From Halobacterium noricense (lineage in GTDB: Archaea > Halobacteriota > Halobacteria > Halobacteriales > Halobacteriaceae), in assembly GCF_021233435.1 (NCBI RefSeq), contig NZ_CP089468.1:248001-312000 (forward strand): 64,000 bases of DNA. Direction: 5' to 3'. This document shows, one piece after another, positions 53,570 through 63,096 of the stretch. The position numbers and the translations under genes are program-made. Each line of letters starts with the position of its first letter. Within the stretch, counting starts at the first letter, position 1. Under the pieces are notes generated by a model. The model had not been told where the DNA came from and ran no database searches. It saw only the letters and a list, made by a program, of their open reading frames with translations.

Positions 53570-53887
53570 TCACGCGAATCTAGCGGACCGGCAGGTAAAA
53601 GCTACGCGCCGTGCGGCGACGACGCGAACTCCGCGTCGCAGAAGCTATCGTCGGGGTAGCACGGCTTGCCCCACGCGAATATTGATGGAAATCGACGCTT
53701 CGACGGCTCTATGGCCGTCTTTGCCCGGTATTCTATGTTCCGCGAAAATTCGGCCACACGCTCGATAAATTACATACTACGATATAGAATTGTCGTGCAG
53801 TAGTTGCGAATGTGCACGAGAAGCGGTGGAGATCAGTTCGAACTCTGGCCTGAACGAGGACACACCACATTTCCGGAGTCAGAAGGA
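53570..53887. other. Intergenic stretch upstream of rio2
   Basis: GC falls sharply near 53,680, marking the border from core to accessory DNA. No convincing gene; short frames on both strands lack coding character. Confidence 0.5.
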
Positions 53888-55736
53888 GCAGTCAAATTCG
53901 GTGAGACCTGGTTCTAGAGCGCGAGACGGCTGGATTACGAGAAAAATGAGTTCAGTTGTGACTGGCTGCAGAGCGAGCCCGCCGCTGGTGGGAGTGTTAG
54001 CCGTACATATTGAGGACGGTTTCTGCGAGGTTACGGAACCGTTGTGCGGTCAACCGAGGCTTATCGCGGACGTCAGTGTCAAGGCTGATTTGGATGAGGA
54101 AGTCGACTAGTCGCCACATGTTGAACATGAGGACGCCGAAGCCGAAGTGGAACAATCGCACTGAGTAGTCCTTCGACGTCGTCTTCGGTAAGAACTCCTC
54201 AAGAGCGCGGTAGTTTGTCTCGATGCCCCACCGCCGCCGGTAGCGGTTGATCAGATTCTCTGTCTCACGACGATCCAATTCGATTTCGTCGTCGACGTCC
54301 TGGTTCGTCGCGAATACTACCGTTTCGTCGGGGTTCTGGTTTTTCGGTACCCCGACGTGCGTAGTCTCGACACGCTCTCTCGTGCTACCGCCGACAGTCG
54401 GGCCGTAGATGCCGACATCTTCCTCGACCCAGACATCGTGGTTCGCTCGTGCTATCTGGCGCTTCACCCGCTTGTTCGCGGGCACACGAATGAGATAGTT
54501 TGAGCTGGATTCTTCGAGTGTCTGGATGACCTCTGCCGAGTAGAATTCGGCGTCAGCGTAGACGGTCTGGATGCTAACGTGCTCGGCTGCTGCCCAGTAG
54601 ATCTCGCGAACGAGCTCGCCAACCGACTGCCCCTTCGTGTGCGGGCGGACAGCCAACATGAACCGAACGTTGTCGCCGACGATGGAGACGGTCGCGAACT
54701 TATAGCACCAGTCGAAGCCCTTCGAGGGCGGAGCACCCATCACGACGACCTGCTCGTCATTTGGCCCGTAGTTGACCTCTGGACCGTGTTCGCCGTAATA
54801 TCCGACGTAGGTCATGTCGATGCCAATCTCGACGGGACGAGTGAACTCGAGGTGGCGCTTCGCGCTCTTGAGTTGCACCTCAATCGCCTCGTCGAGAATG
54901 TCGTGGATATCAGCCGGATCGAGTTGTTTGATGTAGTGCAGTAGTGTCTCGCCTTCTGGAACATCGACACCCTTCGGAGCGTTGTCTTCGTAGATTTGGC
55001 TGCCTCCGTTAGCAGCACAGGCCTCACTACTCAGGAAACTCTCCAACCCGAGGAGCTCCCCTGTATCGTACTGTGTTCCTGCTTCTGGCCGGTCGAGGTC
55101 AATAGACCCGTATAGCAAGTCGCGGAACTCCTCGGTGACCTCTAGCGTTTTCTCCCGGATGAGTCGGTCCTCAGTTCGGTCTGAGACCTCATCTTTCTCG
55201 TCTGGTTCGAGTGACTTGAGACCGAGTGGATTGCCGTGCTCGTGGGCGTATTCCAGGATGCGATGGGTCGTGTGCTGAATCCGTGTTCGAGTCTGTTCGG
55301 TGATCCGGTTCTGCCACGTCCTGACGAATGTCGTCCGTGATGGGAGCCCTTCGAAGCCGAGCCTACGTGCTTCGTCTGGATTATTACTGAGACGGCGATG
55401 GAGTTCCGTATCAGAATACCCCATCAAGTCCTTGAGGTAGAGCGTTCGAATCATCGCCTCAAACGGATACGAAGCGTGCCACTCGTCGTACGCGTCGCCC
55501 TGAGACCGATAGCTGCTCACGTCTACTCGGGCGACGACGTTGATGGCGTTCGCGCCTTCGTCGATGAGCTCGATTGCTTCCTTTTCTATTTTGGATCGTG
55601 ATTTCGTGTTTCGTGGGTTCTCGTTTGGCATTAGAGCCGGTCGAGACGTCAGTCGACTGGGTGGCAAGGCCAGTCTCGATTGGCGTGGGCGCTACGGTGG
55701 TTAGACACCAGTGAGACCGGTGCTCACCGAGACTGC
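53888..55736 (-). mobile_element. IS4-type insertion sequence, ends tentative
   Basis: The transposase gene is bracketed by a loose inverted pair: GCAGTC...GGTGAG at 53888 and, read inward from 55736, GCAGTC..GGTGAG. The implied length of 1.85 kb suits a 544-residue transposase. The match is imperfect and no target duplication was found, so the borders are provisional. Confidence 0.45.
53997..55631 (-). CDS. DDE transposase, IS4-like
   Basis: 544 residues from the ATG at 55631. N-terminal domain with FEAMIRTLYLKDLMGYSDTE; DDE residues in IGIDMTYVGYYG near 290, TVYADAEFYSAEV near 370, and NRYRRRWGIETNYRALEE near 480, which fits the Y-2-R-3-E part of the IS4 signature. Frame intact, so it may be active. 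The exact IS name is not known to me. Confidence 0.82.
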   Translation of the reverse strand: MPNENPRNTKSRSKIEKEAIELIDEGANAINVVARVDVSSYRSQGDAYDEWHASYPFEAMIRTLYLKDLMGYSDTELHRRLSNNPDEARRLGFEGLPSRTTFVRTWQNRITEQTRTRIQHTTHRILEYAHEHGNPLGLKSLEPDEKDEVSDRTEDRLIREKTLEVTEEFRDLLYGSIDLDRPEAGTQYDTGELLGLESFLSSEACAANGGSQIYEDNAPKGVDVPEGETLLHYIKQLDPADIHDILDEAIEVQLKSAKRHLEFTRPVEIGIDMTYVGYYGEHGPEVNYGPNDEQVVVMGAPPSKGFDWCYKFATVSIVGDNVRFMLAVRPHTKGQSVGELVREIYWAAAEHVSIQTVYADAEFYSAEVIQTLEESSSNYLIRVPANKRVKRQIARANHDVWVEEDVGIYGPTVGGSTRERVETTHVGVPKNQNPDETVVFATNQDVDDEIELDRRETENLINRYRRRWGIETNYRALEEFLPKTTSKDYSVRLFHFGFGVLMFNMWRLVDFLIQISLDTDVRDKPRLTAQRFRNLAETVLNMYG

Positions 55737-56075
55737 CAAGATAGCTGTTGCTAATCGCGCCGCAACAACTATGTCGGAGCAGTCCAAGGAAGCAGATGTC
55801 CACTCCGCTTCCGTTTTTCGTGCGATTGCCTATCTTTCCAGCCGCGAGTTTACGATGCGATTGTAAAAAGATTCCCCGAGAAACCGCCGTTATTCCGGCT
55901 AAACCTAATGTCTATCCGGACTATCTCGGTGAACCTGGCATACGTAGACTTGCTCGAACAGCTGAGACTGTAACGCGCTAGCTATGCTCTAATCTATATT
56001 TAGGGCTTGACCAACCACCTTATCTCAGGATACCAATAGTTAAATTGAAGAACATCGCTACTACGTTACACTCTA
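55737..56075. other. AT-rich intergenic stretch
   Basis: Contains a 31-codon frame starting at 55771 (MSEQSKEADVHSASVFRAIA) with a stop at about 55866, too short to judge and without relatives that I know. AATAGTTAAATTG near 56034 is a plausible TATA region for the ATPase gene. Confidence 0.5.
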
Positions 56076-56699
56076 ATGAAAGAGAAATACGACCTCAGTC
56101 CTAGCAAAGATACCTATCGCTCTTTGAAATCCGACGTTTCACCCGTATCTGCGGTAAAGGAGCTTATCGATAATGTATTAGATAATTGGGTTAGGGTGGA
56201 CCAGAAGAAGCCGGACGTAACAATTGACATCGAATTTGATGCCGAGGAGGGCCATTTTCGTATTCGAGACGACAGCGGTGGTATTGAAGAGGAACATATT
56301 GACAAGATATTCGCCTTAGGTGAGACAACAGTCGGAGAAGTCCCCAAATCGATTGGGGCTTTCGGGATGGGAGCGAAAAAGGCCATCGTACGTATAGGTA
56401 AAACTGCAACAATCAAGAGCCGAACTCAATCTAGCTCCTCCGGATACGGTTTTACTGTTGATGAAGAGTGGCTGAACGAGCCAAATAACTGGATGGTAGA
56501 GAGCGAAGAATTCCCGGAGATGGAGCTAGGAACTACAGTAATATCTATAGAAGATCTCCAGCTGTCTTTTGCTAACAGTGATGATGAGGAGGAGAGGGAG
56601 GTCAGGTTTACTGATCCGGAGCAGTTTTTGGATGAATTAGTTGACGAGCTTAGCCAAACATCAGTACCTCACAAAGCATCGCCAGTTAGCCTGACCTGA
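56076..56699 (+). pseudogene. GHKL ATPase (MORC/MutL-like), 5' half, interrupted by an IS
   Basis: 207 codons. Full GHKL ATP-binding site: N box KELIDNVLDNW at residues 28-38, DDSGGI at 65-70, GAFGMGAKKA at 94-103. The frame runs into the ISH3-type element near residue 203 and stops there. The 3' half resumes in an open frame at 58070. Such ATPases next to DNA methyltransferases are known from MORC-like restriction-modification loci described by Aravind and colleagues. The fragment may still fold as a nucleotide-binding domain, but the intact protein cannot be made. Confidence 0.8.
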
Positions 56700-56760
56700 G
56701 CCATCTGTTCTGTTGTGATGAGTCGTCAGTAACGGTCGAGCAACGCTGATCGAAGAGGGA

Positions 56761-56800
56761 GCTGTCGCTGTCGGCGGCAGTCAGCCGCCGACGCGACAGC
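56761..56800. terminator. Strong hairpin downstream of the ISH3-type transposase
   Basis: A 17-bp stem with a single bulged T: GCTGTCGC and GTCGGCGGC pair with GCCGCCGAC and GCGACAGC around a 5-base loop. It lies 36 bp after the transposase stop, so it may end its transcript or block read-through. Confidence 0.55.
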
Positions 56801-56836
56801 GTTGCCACTCCTGAAGGGAGCTTGCTCGGTCGGTGA

Positions 56837-58003
56837 CTACCGGTGGAACCGGTCGTCAGGTGGCCGATTCGCGGGGACGGCCCGACGCACCGCGAGGGCC
56901 GTCCACGCAGCCCGCCGAACCATATTCACGAACTCCTTGTACGGCCACCACCAGAGGCGACGCCCGCCTCGGCGCGGCGTCGCCACGTATTCGTAGTGCA
57001 GATACCGCCACGCATTCTGCAAGAGCAGACTCACCACAACGTACAGAAGTCTCACCGTCGCGTTTCGCGTCGTTGTCGTCGCTATCGCTTGCTCGGACAA
57101 GCGATAGCTTGACTCGATACCGAAGCGTTTCGAGTAATGGTATCGAGCCTGGCGTGGTGTCTCGATAAACGGCGCGTCAGCGGCGTAGCCGTGACGCGCC
57201 ACACCGTGGTCGTCGTACCGTCCGTTCAGGTACGTACAGTCGATGTAGACGGGAAACTCGACGGTCCAGCTGTGACCGTCGAGTTTCCCCGTCAGATCGT
57301 GTTGAATGACGCGACTCCACCCTTCCGCAAGTTCCTGCTGAATCGTCTTCCCCCACTGAATGATCGGGACCACGTAGGCGTAGTTGTGCGCCTGCAACAG
57401 CGTGAGACACTTGCTGTCGTAGAATCCGCGATCAAGGTAGACGGCCTTGACATCGGCGTCAAGGCCGTCGAGTACACCAAGAAACTCAGCGAGGACACTG
57501 CTGGCGGTGTCGCCGTCTTCGAGACGGCGCACCGCCAGCGTATATCGTTTGTTCTTCACACGCGCGTAGAGTGTGGCGTAGGCGTGGAATGCGGTGGTTC
57601 CACGCTTGGCTTCCGAGTGATAGAGGTTCTCCGTGTCGTCTTCATCACCGTAGTAGGGCCGCAGGTGGAGGTCTGCGCAGACCTCCACCTGCTCAGGAAG
57701 CAGTTCGACGATATCTCGTCGAAGAAGCGTGTTAGCGACTCGTTCGAGCCGTTTGGGCTCGAACTTCGTCCGGAGATGGTAGAGGATCGTGTTGGCAGCG
57801 GGGCCGTTCTGACTCGACGCACAGAGCGTAGAGACAGAGGTCCCGTCGGCGCAAGCGCCGACGAGGACCTCATAGATGCCCTCAGTAGTGATTTCAGCGT
57901 TATTGGCTAAGGAAAGCGGAACTTCCTCCTCAAGGGTGTTGACGAGAAAGTTAAGAAGCTGGTCCTCGTGAATCTCACTGTCTGCTTGCTGGGTCGTAGA
58001 CAC
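56837..58003 (-). CDS. ISH3-family transposase
   Basis: 388 residues. N-terminal helical domain (LLNFLVNTLEEEVPLSLANN), DDE core: VCADLHLRPYYG near 108, VKAVYLDRGFYDSKCL near 190, and KRFGIESSYRLSEQAIA near 293 carrying the Glu. The sequence matches what I recall of ISH3. The frame is intact, so the element could move. Confidence 0.9.
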   Translation of the reverse strand: MSTTQQADSEIHEDQLLNFLVNTLEEEVPLSLANNAEITTEGIYEVLVGACADGTSVSTLCASSQNGPAANTILYHLRTKFEPKRLERVANTLLRRDIVELLPEQVEVCADLHLRPYYGDEDDTENLYHSEAKRGTTAFHAYATLYARVKNKRYTLAVRRLEDGDTASSVLAEFLGVLDGLDADVKAVYLDRGFYDSKCLTLLQAHNYAYVVPIIQWGKTIQQELAEGWSRVIQHDLTGKLDGHSWTVEFPVYIDCTYLNGRYDDHGVARHGYAADAPFIETPRQARYHYSKRFGIESSYRLSEQAIATTTTRNATVRLLYVVVSLLLQNAWRYLHYEYVATPRRGGRRLWWWPYKEFVNMVRRAAWTALAVRRAVPANRPPDDRFHR

Positions 58004-58069
58004 ACCTTCAGCAAGCAGACGTTCTAACTAAGCGGCTTTGTGATGTACTGAACATACGAGGAATTTCTA

Positions 58070-59551
58070 ACTGGAAGGGCAGGGCCCAACGAAGGCGAAC
58101 TGTCCATCCTCGTTAATGGTACTAAAGTTGAAGCGCCGGCACAACCGAGCTGGTCATACACTCCTTACGACGATTACCACGTACGAGAGTTTGAGAATAT
58201 TGAACTGGATGTACCAAAACGAGAGGAGCCAGTTTATATGGACCTGACCACGGGATTGCTTTCTTCAGGGGGGCAAGAAGATGCTGGCACCGATATCTAC
58301 ATACAAAATAGGAAAATTGTCTCGAGGAGTACTGAGGAAGATGGAGGCTGGGGAACTGAATTTCTCCCGAATTACCAGCCAGGTTTAGGGCGAACTCGAT
58401 TCCAAATCCGACTATATACCGATGGAGAAACAGACAGCCTCCCGTGGGACACTCAAAAAAGCAATATTGACCCATATCACCCTATCATGCGGGAGGCTTT
58501 CAATTGGGTCAAGCGAGCGGGAGAGAAGTTCACTATCACATATGAGCGTTTCCCGGGTAAGTTCACGGAGCCGTATGTAGATTCAAACTCACACTCTTTA
58601 GAGAGGGAACCGTATGATTACTCTCGTCGAAAGCATGTGAGCCATCAGAAGGGACATACACCAGATGAAGAAGTGCCGCAATCTACGGAGGTGGATGACG
58701 CAGTTCAGGCTCATATAAGCGAATATTCGGTTTACGCCCCAAGCCTGGTTAAGGAGGAACTCCGGCCAGGGTATGAAGCGCAATATGACTACCATAGCGA
58801 TCAGATATCGTGGGAAGTTCCGGAAGAGAAAGTATCGGAACTTGAGGAGGCGACACTATACGGTTGGTTGGAAGAGATCGACAAAGTAGCCCGAAATGAT
58901 GCTAGTAACGCTCAAAGGATAGAATTTGGGGAAGAAGAGCCTTGGTGGGTACCCTATTACGACCAACAACTTTCCCAATATTCCGACGCAGGGTCTTTCG
59001 AATCCTCTAGGGAAGAGCCTCAGATAGAAGAGAAAGTCGAAGAAAGAAGGTCCACGGATAGCCTTCCGGAAGCAATTCTTTCAGAATTAACGCGATCTAC
59101 CGTCGAGGAATCTGACGGTGAAGAAAGCACGTCTGGTAGTTCTAGCGGTGGAGCGGAGGATGAGTCTGGGGATAAATCAACAAAGAGTGAGGGAACGGAA
59201 AACCAAGATTCGAAGACAGAAGAGGAGCAAGATGACGAAGAACTAGAAGAGGAGGAGGGCGATGATGACGAGGAACTGGAAGAGGAGAAGAAGGACCAAA
59301 ATGGCGATTCTGGAGACACAACGGAAGAATCTGGCCAAGGGCGAACAGAATCCCGTTCAGGCACTCGAAAGGCAGATGAAGACACGGAGTTAATCATAAT
59401 AGAAGCAGAGGAGGAAACGTACGAACTACTCTGTGATGAATTAGACGTCTCAGAGGATGCACCACCAGAAAAAGTAGGCAACGAGCTGCTCTTGGAGTTT
59501 ATTGACTTACTCCAAACAGCCGATGATACCGAGCTCGAATCTAGCGAGTAG
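58070..59551 (+). pseudogene. GHKL ATPase, 3' half after the IS
   Basis: Open from 58070 with no start codon before 58238; it continues the ATPase protein (GPNEGELSILVNGTKVEAPA, YTPYDDYHVREFENIELDVP). About 490 residues: an alpha/beta middle domain, then an acidic low-complexity tail (Glu/Asp/Ser/Lys, about 340-430) and a short helical end (YELLCDELDVSEDAPPEKV). An internal ATG at 58238 could give a 437-residue product. The middle domain is not one I can name. Confidence 0.7.
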
Positions 59552-59593
59552 ACGATATCAAGATTTTTACTTAGTACCTTTGTAACCCCTTCC

Positions 59594-60697
59594 ATGTCGA
59601 AATCAATTGGAATTGAGACGAGGAAAAACCCTACTAACTCTGAGGACGGTCAAAAGAGAGATACACAGTTTCCATCAACAAGATACCAAGGTTGTAAGAG
59701 GCAAATTATCGACGAGCTGTGGGATATTATTAGTGATATCGAACATGACTCCCTTTTAGATCTATTTGGTGGGACAGGCGTAGTCTCGTATAAGGCCAAA
59801 TCTGCCGGGAAGAGGGTCTTGTACAACGATGTTCTATCATTTAATGGACGGGTTGGGAAAGCACTTATTGAGAATTCGAAAATACGTCTTACTCCTCAAG
59901 ACGTGGATAATCTTCTCACTTTTGACCTAGATTCTTATCCATCCTTCATAGAGGACGAATTTGAAGGGATATACTTCACCGATGAGGAGAATCGGTGGTT
60001 GGATCGAATGCGGAAGAATATAACAGTAAAGCTGGATAATCGATATAAGAAGGCGATTGCGTTTGCTGCGGTAGGGCAGGCGTGTCTTACAAAACGCCCT
60101 TATGCGTTATTTCACCGCGCGAATCTGTATATGCGCCAAAACGATGTTGAGCGGTCATTTGGTAATAAAACTACTTGGGAGAGGCCATTTGAGCACTACT
60201 TTCGGAAGTTTGTAATCGAATATAATCGTGGAATTTTCAATAACTACCGTGAGAATAGAGCCTTCTCAAGGGACGCTACTTCATGGGATTATCCACAGAC
60301 TGACCTTGTTTATTTAGACCCTCCATATTATGCGAAGGACAAGTCGAATCCAGTTTCAGATTATCATCTATACTATCACTTCTTAGAGGGGTACATTAAG
60401 TACGCCGAATGGCCGAGTATGATTGATCGGTCAGTTAAAACAAAGAAGATTGAGTATGATAGGTCACCCTGGAATGATCCGGATTTGATTTATGACGTCT
60501 TTGAACGGATTTTTAGAGAATGTTCCGACCGGAAAATCGTTCTTTCTTATAACACGGAATCCGCACCAACCCCGGATGAGATCCAAACGCTACTCTCGAA
60601 GTATAAAGAGCAAGTGAAAGTAGTGGATATTCAACACAAATATTCGCTTAATGCAAGTGACTCAATCCAAGAGCTTGTGTTTGTTGGGTATGACTAA
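59594..60697 (+). CDS. D12-class N6-adenine DNA methyltransferase
   Basis: 367 residues. Motif X STRYQGCKRQI at 28-38, AdoMet-binding DLFGGTG at 56-62, catalytic DPPY at 242-245. Dam/D12-type enzymes methylate adenine N6 in a short site. It has its own T-rich promoter-like box (TTTTTACTTAG) 25-30 bases upstream and is followed 23 bp later by the cyclase gene on the same strand. No separate restriction nuclease gene is visible; the GHKL ATPase upstream is the natural partner, now broken. Alternatively the gene is an orphan modification enzyme. Confidence 0.88.
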   Translation: MSKSIGIETRKNPTNSEDGQKRDTQFPSTRYQGCKRQIIDELWDIISDIEHDSLLDLFGGTGVVSYKAKSAGKRVLYNDVLSFNGRVGKALIENSKIRLTPQDVDNLLTFDLDSYPSFIEDEFEGIYFTDEENRWLDRMRKNITVKLDNRYKKAIAFAAVGQACLTKRPYALFHRANLYMRQNDVERSFGNKTTWERPFEHYFRKFVIEYNRGIFNNYRENRAFSRDATSWDYPQTDLVYLDPPYYAKDKSNPVSDYHLYYHFLEGYIKYAEWPSMIDRSVKTKKIEYDRSPWNDPDLIYDVFERIFRECSDRKIVLSYNTESAPTPDEIQTLLSKYKEQVKVVDIQHKYSLNASDSIQELVFVGYD

Positions 60698-60720
60698 GTG
60701 AATAGAATAGATTCCTAGTA

Positions 60721-61497
60721 ATGTCTGGGCAATTGACTCCACCGAGAAAACGCAAAATCAGAAATCGAGTCGAAGACCGTCTGTCCAAGGTTGAGGACCG
60801 ACTGGAGAGTATCTCTTCGGGACGAACTCAACCGAGGATGGAGTATCTCCGCCTTAATGAGTCTAAAGAATACCGGTTGGGTATGGTATTCCTCGACATA
60901 AACTCGTTTTCTGACTATCTCTTTGATAATTCGGAAGATGAGGCACTTCGAATGTTGAATATATTTATTCCGGAGGTATTAGATATAATTCGCGATTATG
61001 GTGGTGTATTTGAGAAGAACACTGGGGATGGAGTTCTGGCGTATTTTGGTGCCGGCAAATCCGATACCGTCGCTGTCCGAACAATCTTGGATTTCTTGGC
61101 TACTGTAAAGTGGGCGCTAGCAAACGTCATTAACCCACAACTTCAGGAGAAAGGTATCGCACCGATCTCAATTAGTTGCGGTGCAACTTATGGCACAACT
61201 TACTTATCCAGGATTGGAGTAAAGAGTGGAAATCAGCAGATGAATCGCTTAACCGCTGTTTCTAAAATCGCGAATACCGCCTCTCGTCTTGAAGAAAAAG
61301 CAGGAATGAATGAATATCTTGTAGGCCCCCGTATTGAGTACTATTCTCAAGAAACCTCATGGGATTCTTGGATGGAATTTCGAGAAGTGTTGGAATATAG
61401 GTGGAGCCCGAAATCGGATTCGGACGAGCGTCTCTTTCGAATCTATGACTTCGTTGGCGAATGGAATAGTACCAAAACAGAGAACCTTGAACCATAA
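60721..61497 (+). CDS. Class III nucleotide cyclase, probable Pycsar cyclase (PycC)
   Basis: 258 residues. After a short charged N-terminal helix, the catalytic domain opens with LGMVFLDINSFSDYL (metal Asp59). GVFEKNTGDGVLAYFG follows with the second metal Asp103. Later, ISISCGATYGTTYLSRIGV and NRLTAVSKIANTASRLEEKA match the class III fold. It has no membrane, HAMP or receiver domain; the closest architecture I know is the stand-alone PycC of bacterial Pycsar systems, which make cCMP or cUMP after phage infection. Two bases separate it from a small membrane-protein gene of the Pycsar effector type. Substrate (A, G, C or U) cannot be told from sequence by eye. Confidence 0.75.
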   Translation: MSGQLTPPRKRKIRNRVEDRLSKVEDRLESISSGRTQPRMEYLRLNESKEYRLGMVFLDINSFSDYLFDNSEDEALRMLNIFIPEVLDIIRDYGGVFEKNTGDGVLAYFGAGKSDTVAVRTILDFLATVKWALANVINPQLQEKGIAPISISCGATYGTTYLSRIGVKSGNQQMNRLTAVSKIANTASRLEEKAGMNEYLVGPRIEYYSQETSWDSWMEFREVLEYRWSPKSDSDERLFRIYDFVGEWNSTKTENLEP

Positions 61498-61499
61498 TC

Positions 61500-61991
61500 A
61501 TGGACGAAAAATTAGACCAAGCTGAATTTTCCAAGCTCACTAAAGACCATTTAAACTCTTATATAAAGTTAGCCAATCAGAAGGCCTCCATTCTGCTGAC
61601 CGCGCAACTAGCCTTTTTAGGGATTTTTATAAATGGCCTGCGTCAACCGACGCTCAAGGAAGATCAGCTTCTATTGGTAGTAACGACACTTACGGCTATT
61701 TCCGCAGTGATTGCAGCATTCTATGCGGCTAGAACAATCTATCCAAATACTCCCGAAACTACCCAGGGGCTTCTATTATGGGATTCCATAGTTGAGAAGG
61801 GGTTAGACAAGTACAAGGAAGAGATCGTCAGTGCTGACGAGGATGCCTATATAGATGAGCTAATAGAAGAGAATTATCAGCTAGCGCGTGTCTCCAAGAA
61901 GAAATATCAGAATTTGAGGTTCTCCATTATTTCAACGGGGATGATGGTTTTGTTCTCCTTGTTCGTTGGAAGTATCCTCCTATTGCGATGA
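61500..61991 (+). CDS. Probable Pycsar membrane effector (PycTM / DUF5706-like)
   Basis: 163 residues with three hydrophobic helices (about 29-47, 57-76 and 141-162). The N-terminal YIKLANQKASILLTAQLAF and the AARTIYP after helix 2 are the features I associate with Pycsar_TM/DUF5706 effectors. A soluble helical part (85-140) lies between helices 2 and 3. In bacteria the cyclic nucleotide triggers such proteins to damage the cell membrane and stop the virus. Start ATG two bases after the cyclase stop, clearly one operon. Confidence 0.72.
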   Translation: MDEKLDQAEFSKLTKDHLNSYIKLANQKASILLTAQLAFLGIFINGLRQPTLKEDQLLLVVTTLTAISAVIAAFYAARTIYPNTPETTQGLLLWDSIVEKGLDKYKEEIVSADEDAYIDELIEENYQLARVSKKKYQNLRFSIISTGMMVLFSLFVGSILLLR

Positions 61992-62149
61992 GCCGAGATT
62001 GCACAGATTTTGTTGGACCACCTACGACGTAGGAATTCTCGAGGTGCGCTCGAAAGCGTGTTAGAATATAACCTAGGCCAGATTCGGCCCGCATACTGAT
62101 AGACTGTCAATCGCTGGCTTAACGGCCCAAGCTCGTGAATCCACCTGGC

Positions 62150-62683
62150 ATGCCGCGTCCGAAGAAGTATAGCGACGAGGAACTTCTCGACAACCTCCGC
62201 GAACTCGCTGAGCGAGTGTCGGAGGCACCACCGACAAAGGCTCAAATGAACGACCGTGGGCCGCACGGCGCACGCACCTATCAAGACCGATGGGGCAGTT
62301 GGTCGGCAGCTGTCGAAGCAGCTGGCTTTGAACCACGCGAGGTACCTGACCACTTCGAAGAACGACCGGACGCATGCCCACTCTGCGGCTCCGAGGAGAC
62401 CGGCTTGGACTTCCACCACTGGAAGTACGCAGACGGTCCAGGCGACGATGAGGAAGTCGGCTGCTACTTCTGTCGCGACTGCCACGACCGGATCCACGAG
62501 GGCAAAGCGAAGACCGCAAACACAAACTGGTTGGTACACTGCGTCGCGAATCTCGTCGCCGTACACATCGAAAACCACCCAAAAGAGACTGATGTCGAAG
62601 CCATCATCGACCGCTACAGCATGACGGACGTCCATCCTCTCGTTAAGCGCGAGCTCCAGAAGCACATCGACACGTCGACGTAG
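62150..62683 (+). CDS. HNH-type nuclease with homing-endonuclease-associated repeat
   Basis: 177 residues from the ATG at 62150. N-terminal repeat: DEELLDNLRELAERVSEAPP, then RTYQDRWGSWSAAVEAAGFEP, the helix-turn-helix repeat found with halobacterial homing-type nucleases. C-terminal domain: CPLCGSEETGLDFHHWKYAD and CYFCRDCHDRIHEG, with four Cys for zinc and the HNH-like His residues. It may cut DNA or be a DNA-binding relative. GC is higher than in the flanking sequence, a sign of separate arrival. Confidence 0.78.
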   Translation: MPRPKKYSDEELLDNLRELAERVSEAPPTKAQMNDRGPHGARTYQDRWGSWSAAVEAAGFEPREVPDHFEERPDACPLCGSEETGLDFHHWKYADGPGDDEEVGCYFCRDCHDRIHEGKAKTANTNWLVHCVANLVAVHIENHPKETDVEAIIDRYSMTDVHPLVKRELQKHIDTST

Positions 62684-63093
62684 GCTAATGCCCTGAATTC
62701 AGAACACTCTCTTAGCGCGATCCATATAGGATTCAGGTATAAACACGGCTATCAGCCGCTAAACTCCCTGCTAAGTCCGAGGGATTTAACAACCCGTACG
62801 ACACTATGGTTAATTGCACTCGACGAAATCGGGGGGCGGATTTTGATGTCCCTCCGTACTTTTCACCCGACAGTCTTGCCTATAGACCTCTGTCAGTAGT
62901 CTCGATAACCTATCTCTTCTTCCGCAAGAATCCCCCTCAAATATAGCAGTTTTTCAGCCCTCTTGACGGCAAGTATCATCGACTTCGGAGTACTCCTCTT
63001 CGAGGGGGTGAATTTAGCCCGGATAATGTGCTTGAACTCCCGGAGCTTGAAGGAATATTCACCGCATTTTCTACCCCTCTTTCTCTTATACAC
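62684..63093. other. AT-rich intergenic stretch
   Basis: No convincing gene. A GTG-started 66-codon frame on the minus strand (62893-63093, basic, YKRKRGRKCGEYSFKLREF) has no promoter or relatives that I know; it may be a gene scrap. Confidence 0.5.
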
Positions 63094-63096
63094 ACA

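Larger units (their letters stand above)
56690..58068 (-). mobile_element. ISH3-type insertion sequence
   Basis: Carries an intact ISH3-type transposase gene and short non-coding ends. Both edges contain TGTTC-W-GT at matching distance (56706 and, inverted, 58054), which fits imperfect inverted ends. The exact borders and target duplication could not be fixed; the size of about 1.38 kb suits ISH3. It splits the GHKL ATPase gene. Confidence 0.75.

Noticed and set aside
55771-55866. 31-codon frame starting MSEQSKEADVH
   Set aside because: Too short to support; no overlap or spacing that links it to a neighbour.
56680-58075. Exact target duplication for the ISH3-type element
   Set aside because: No matching 5-bp direct repeat was found at plausible borders, so none is claimed.
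62893-63093. 66-codon basic frame on the minus strand
   Set aside because: GTG start without promoter, no relatives recognised, AT-rich surroundings with many stops.
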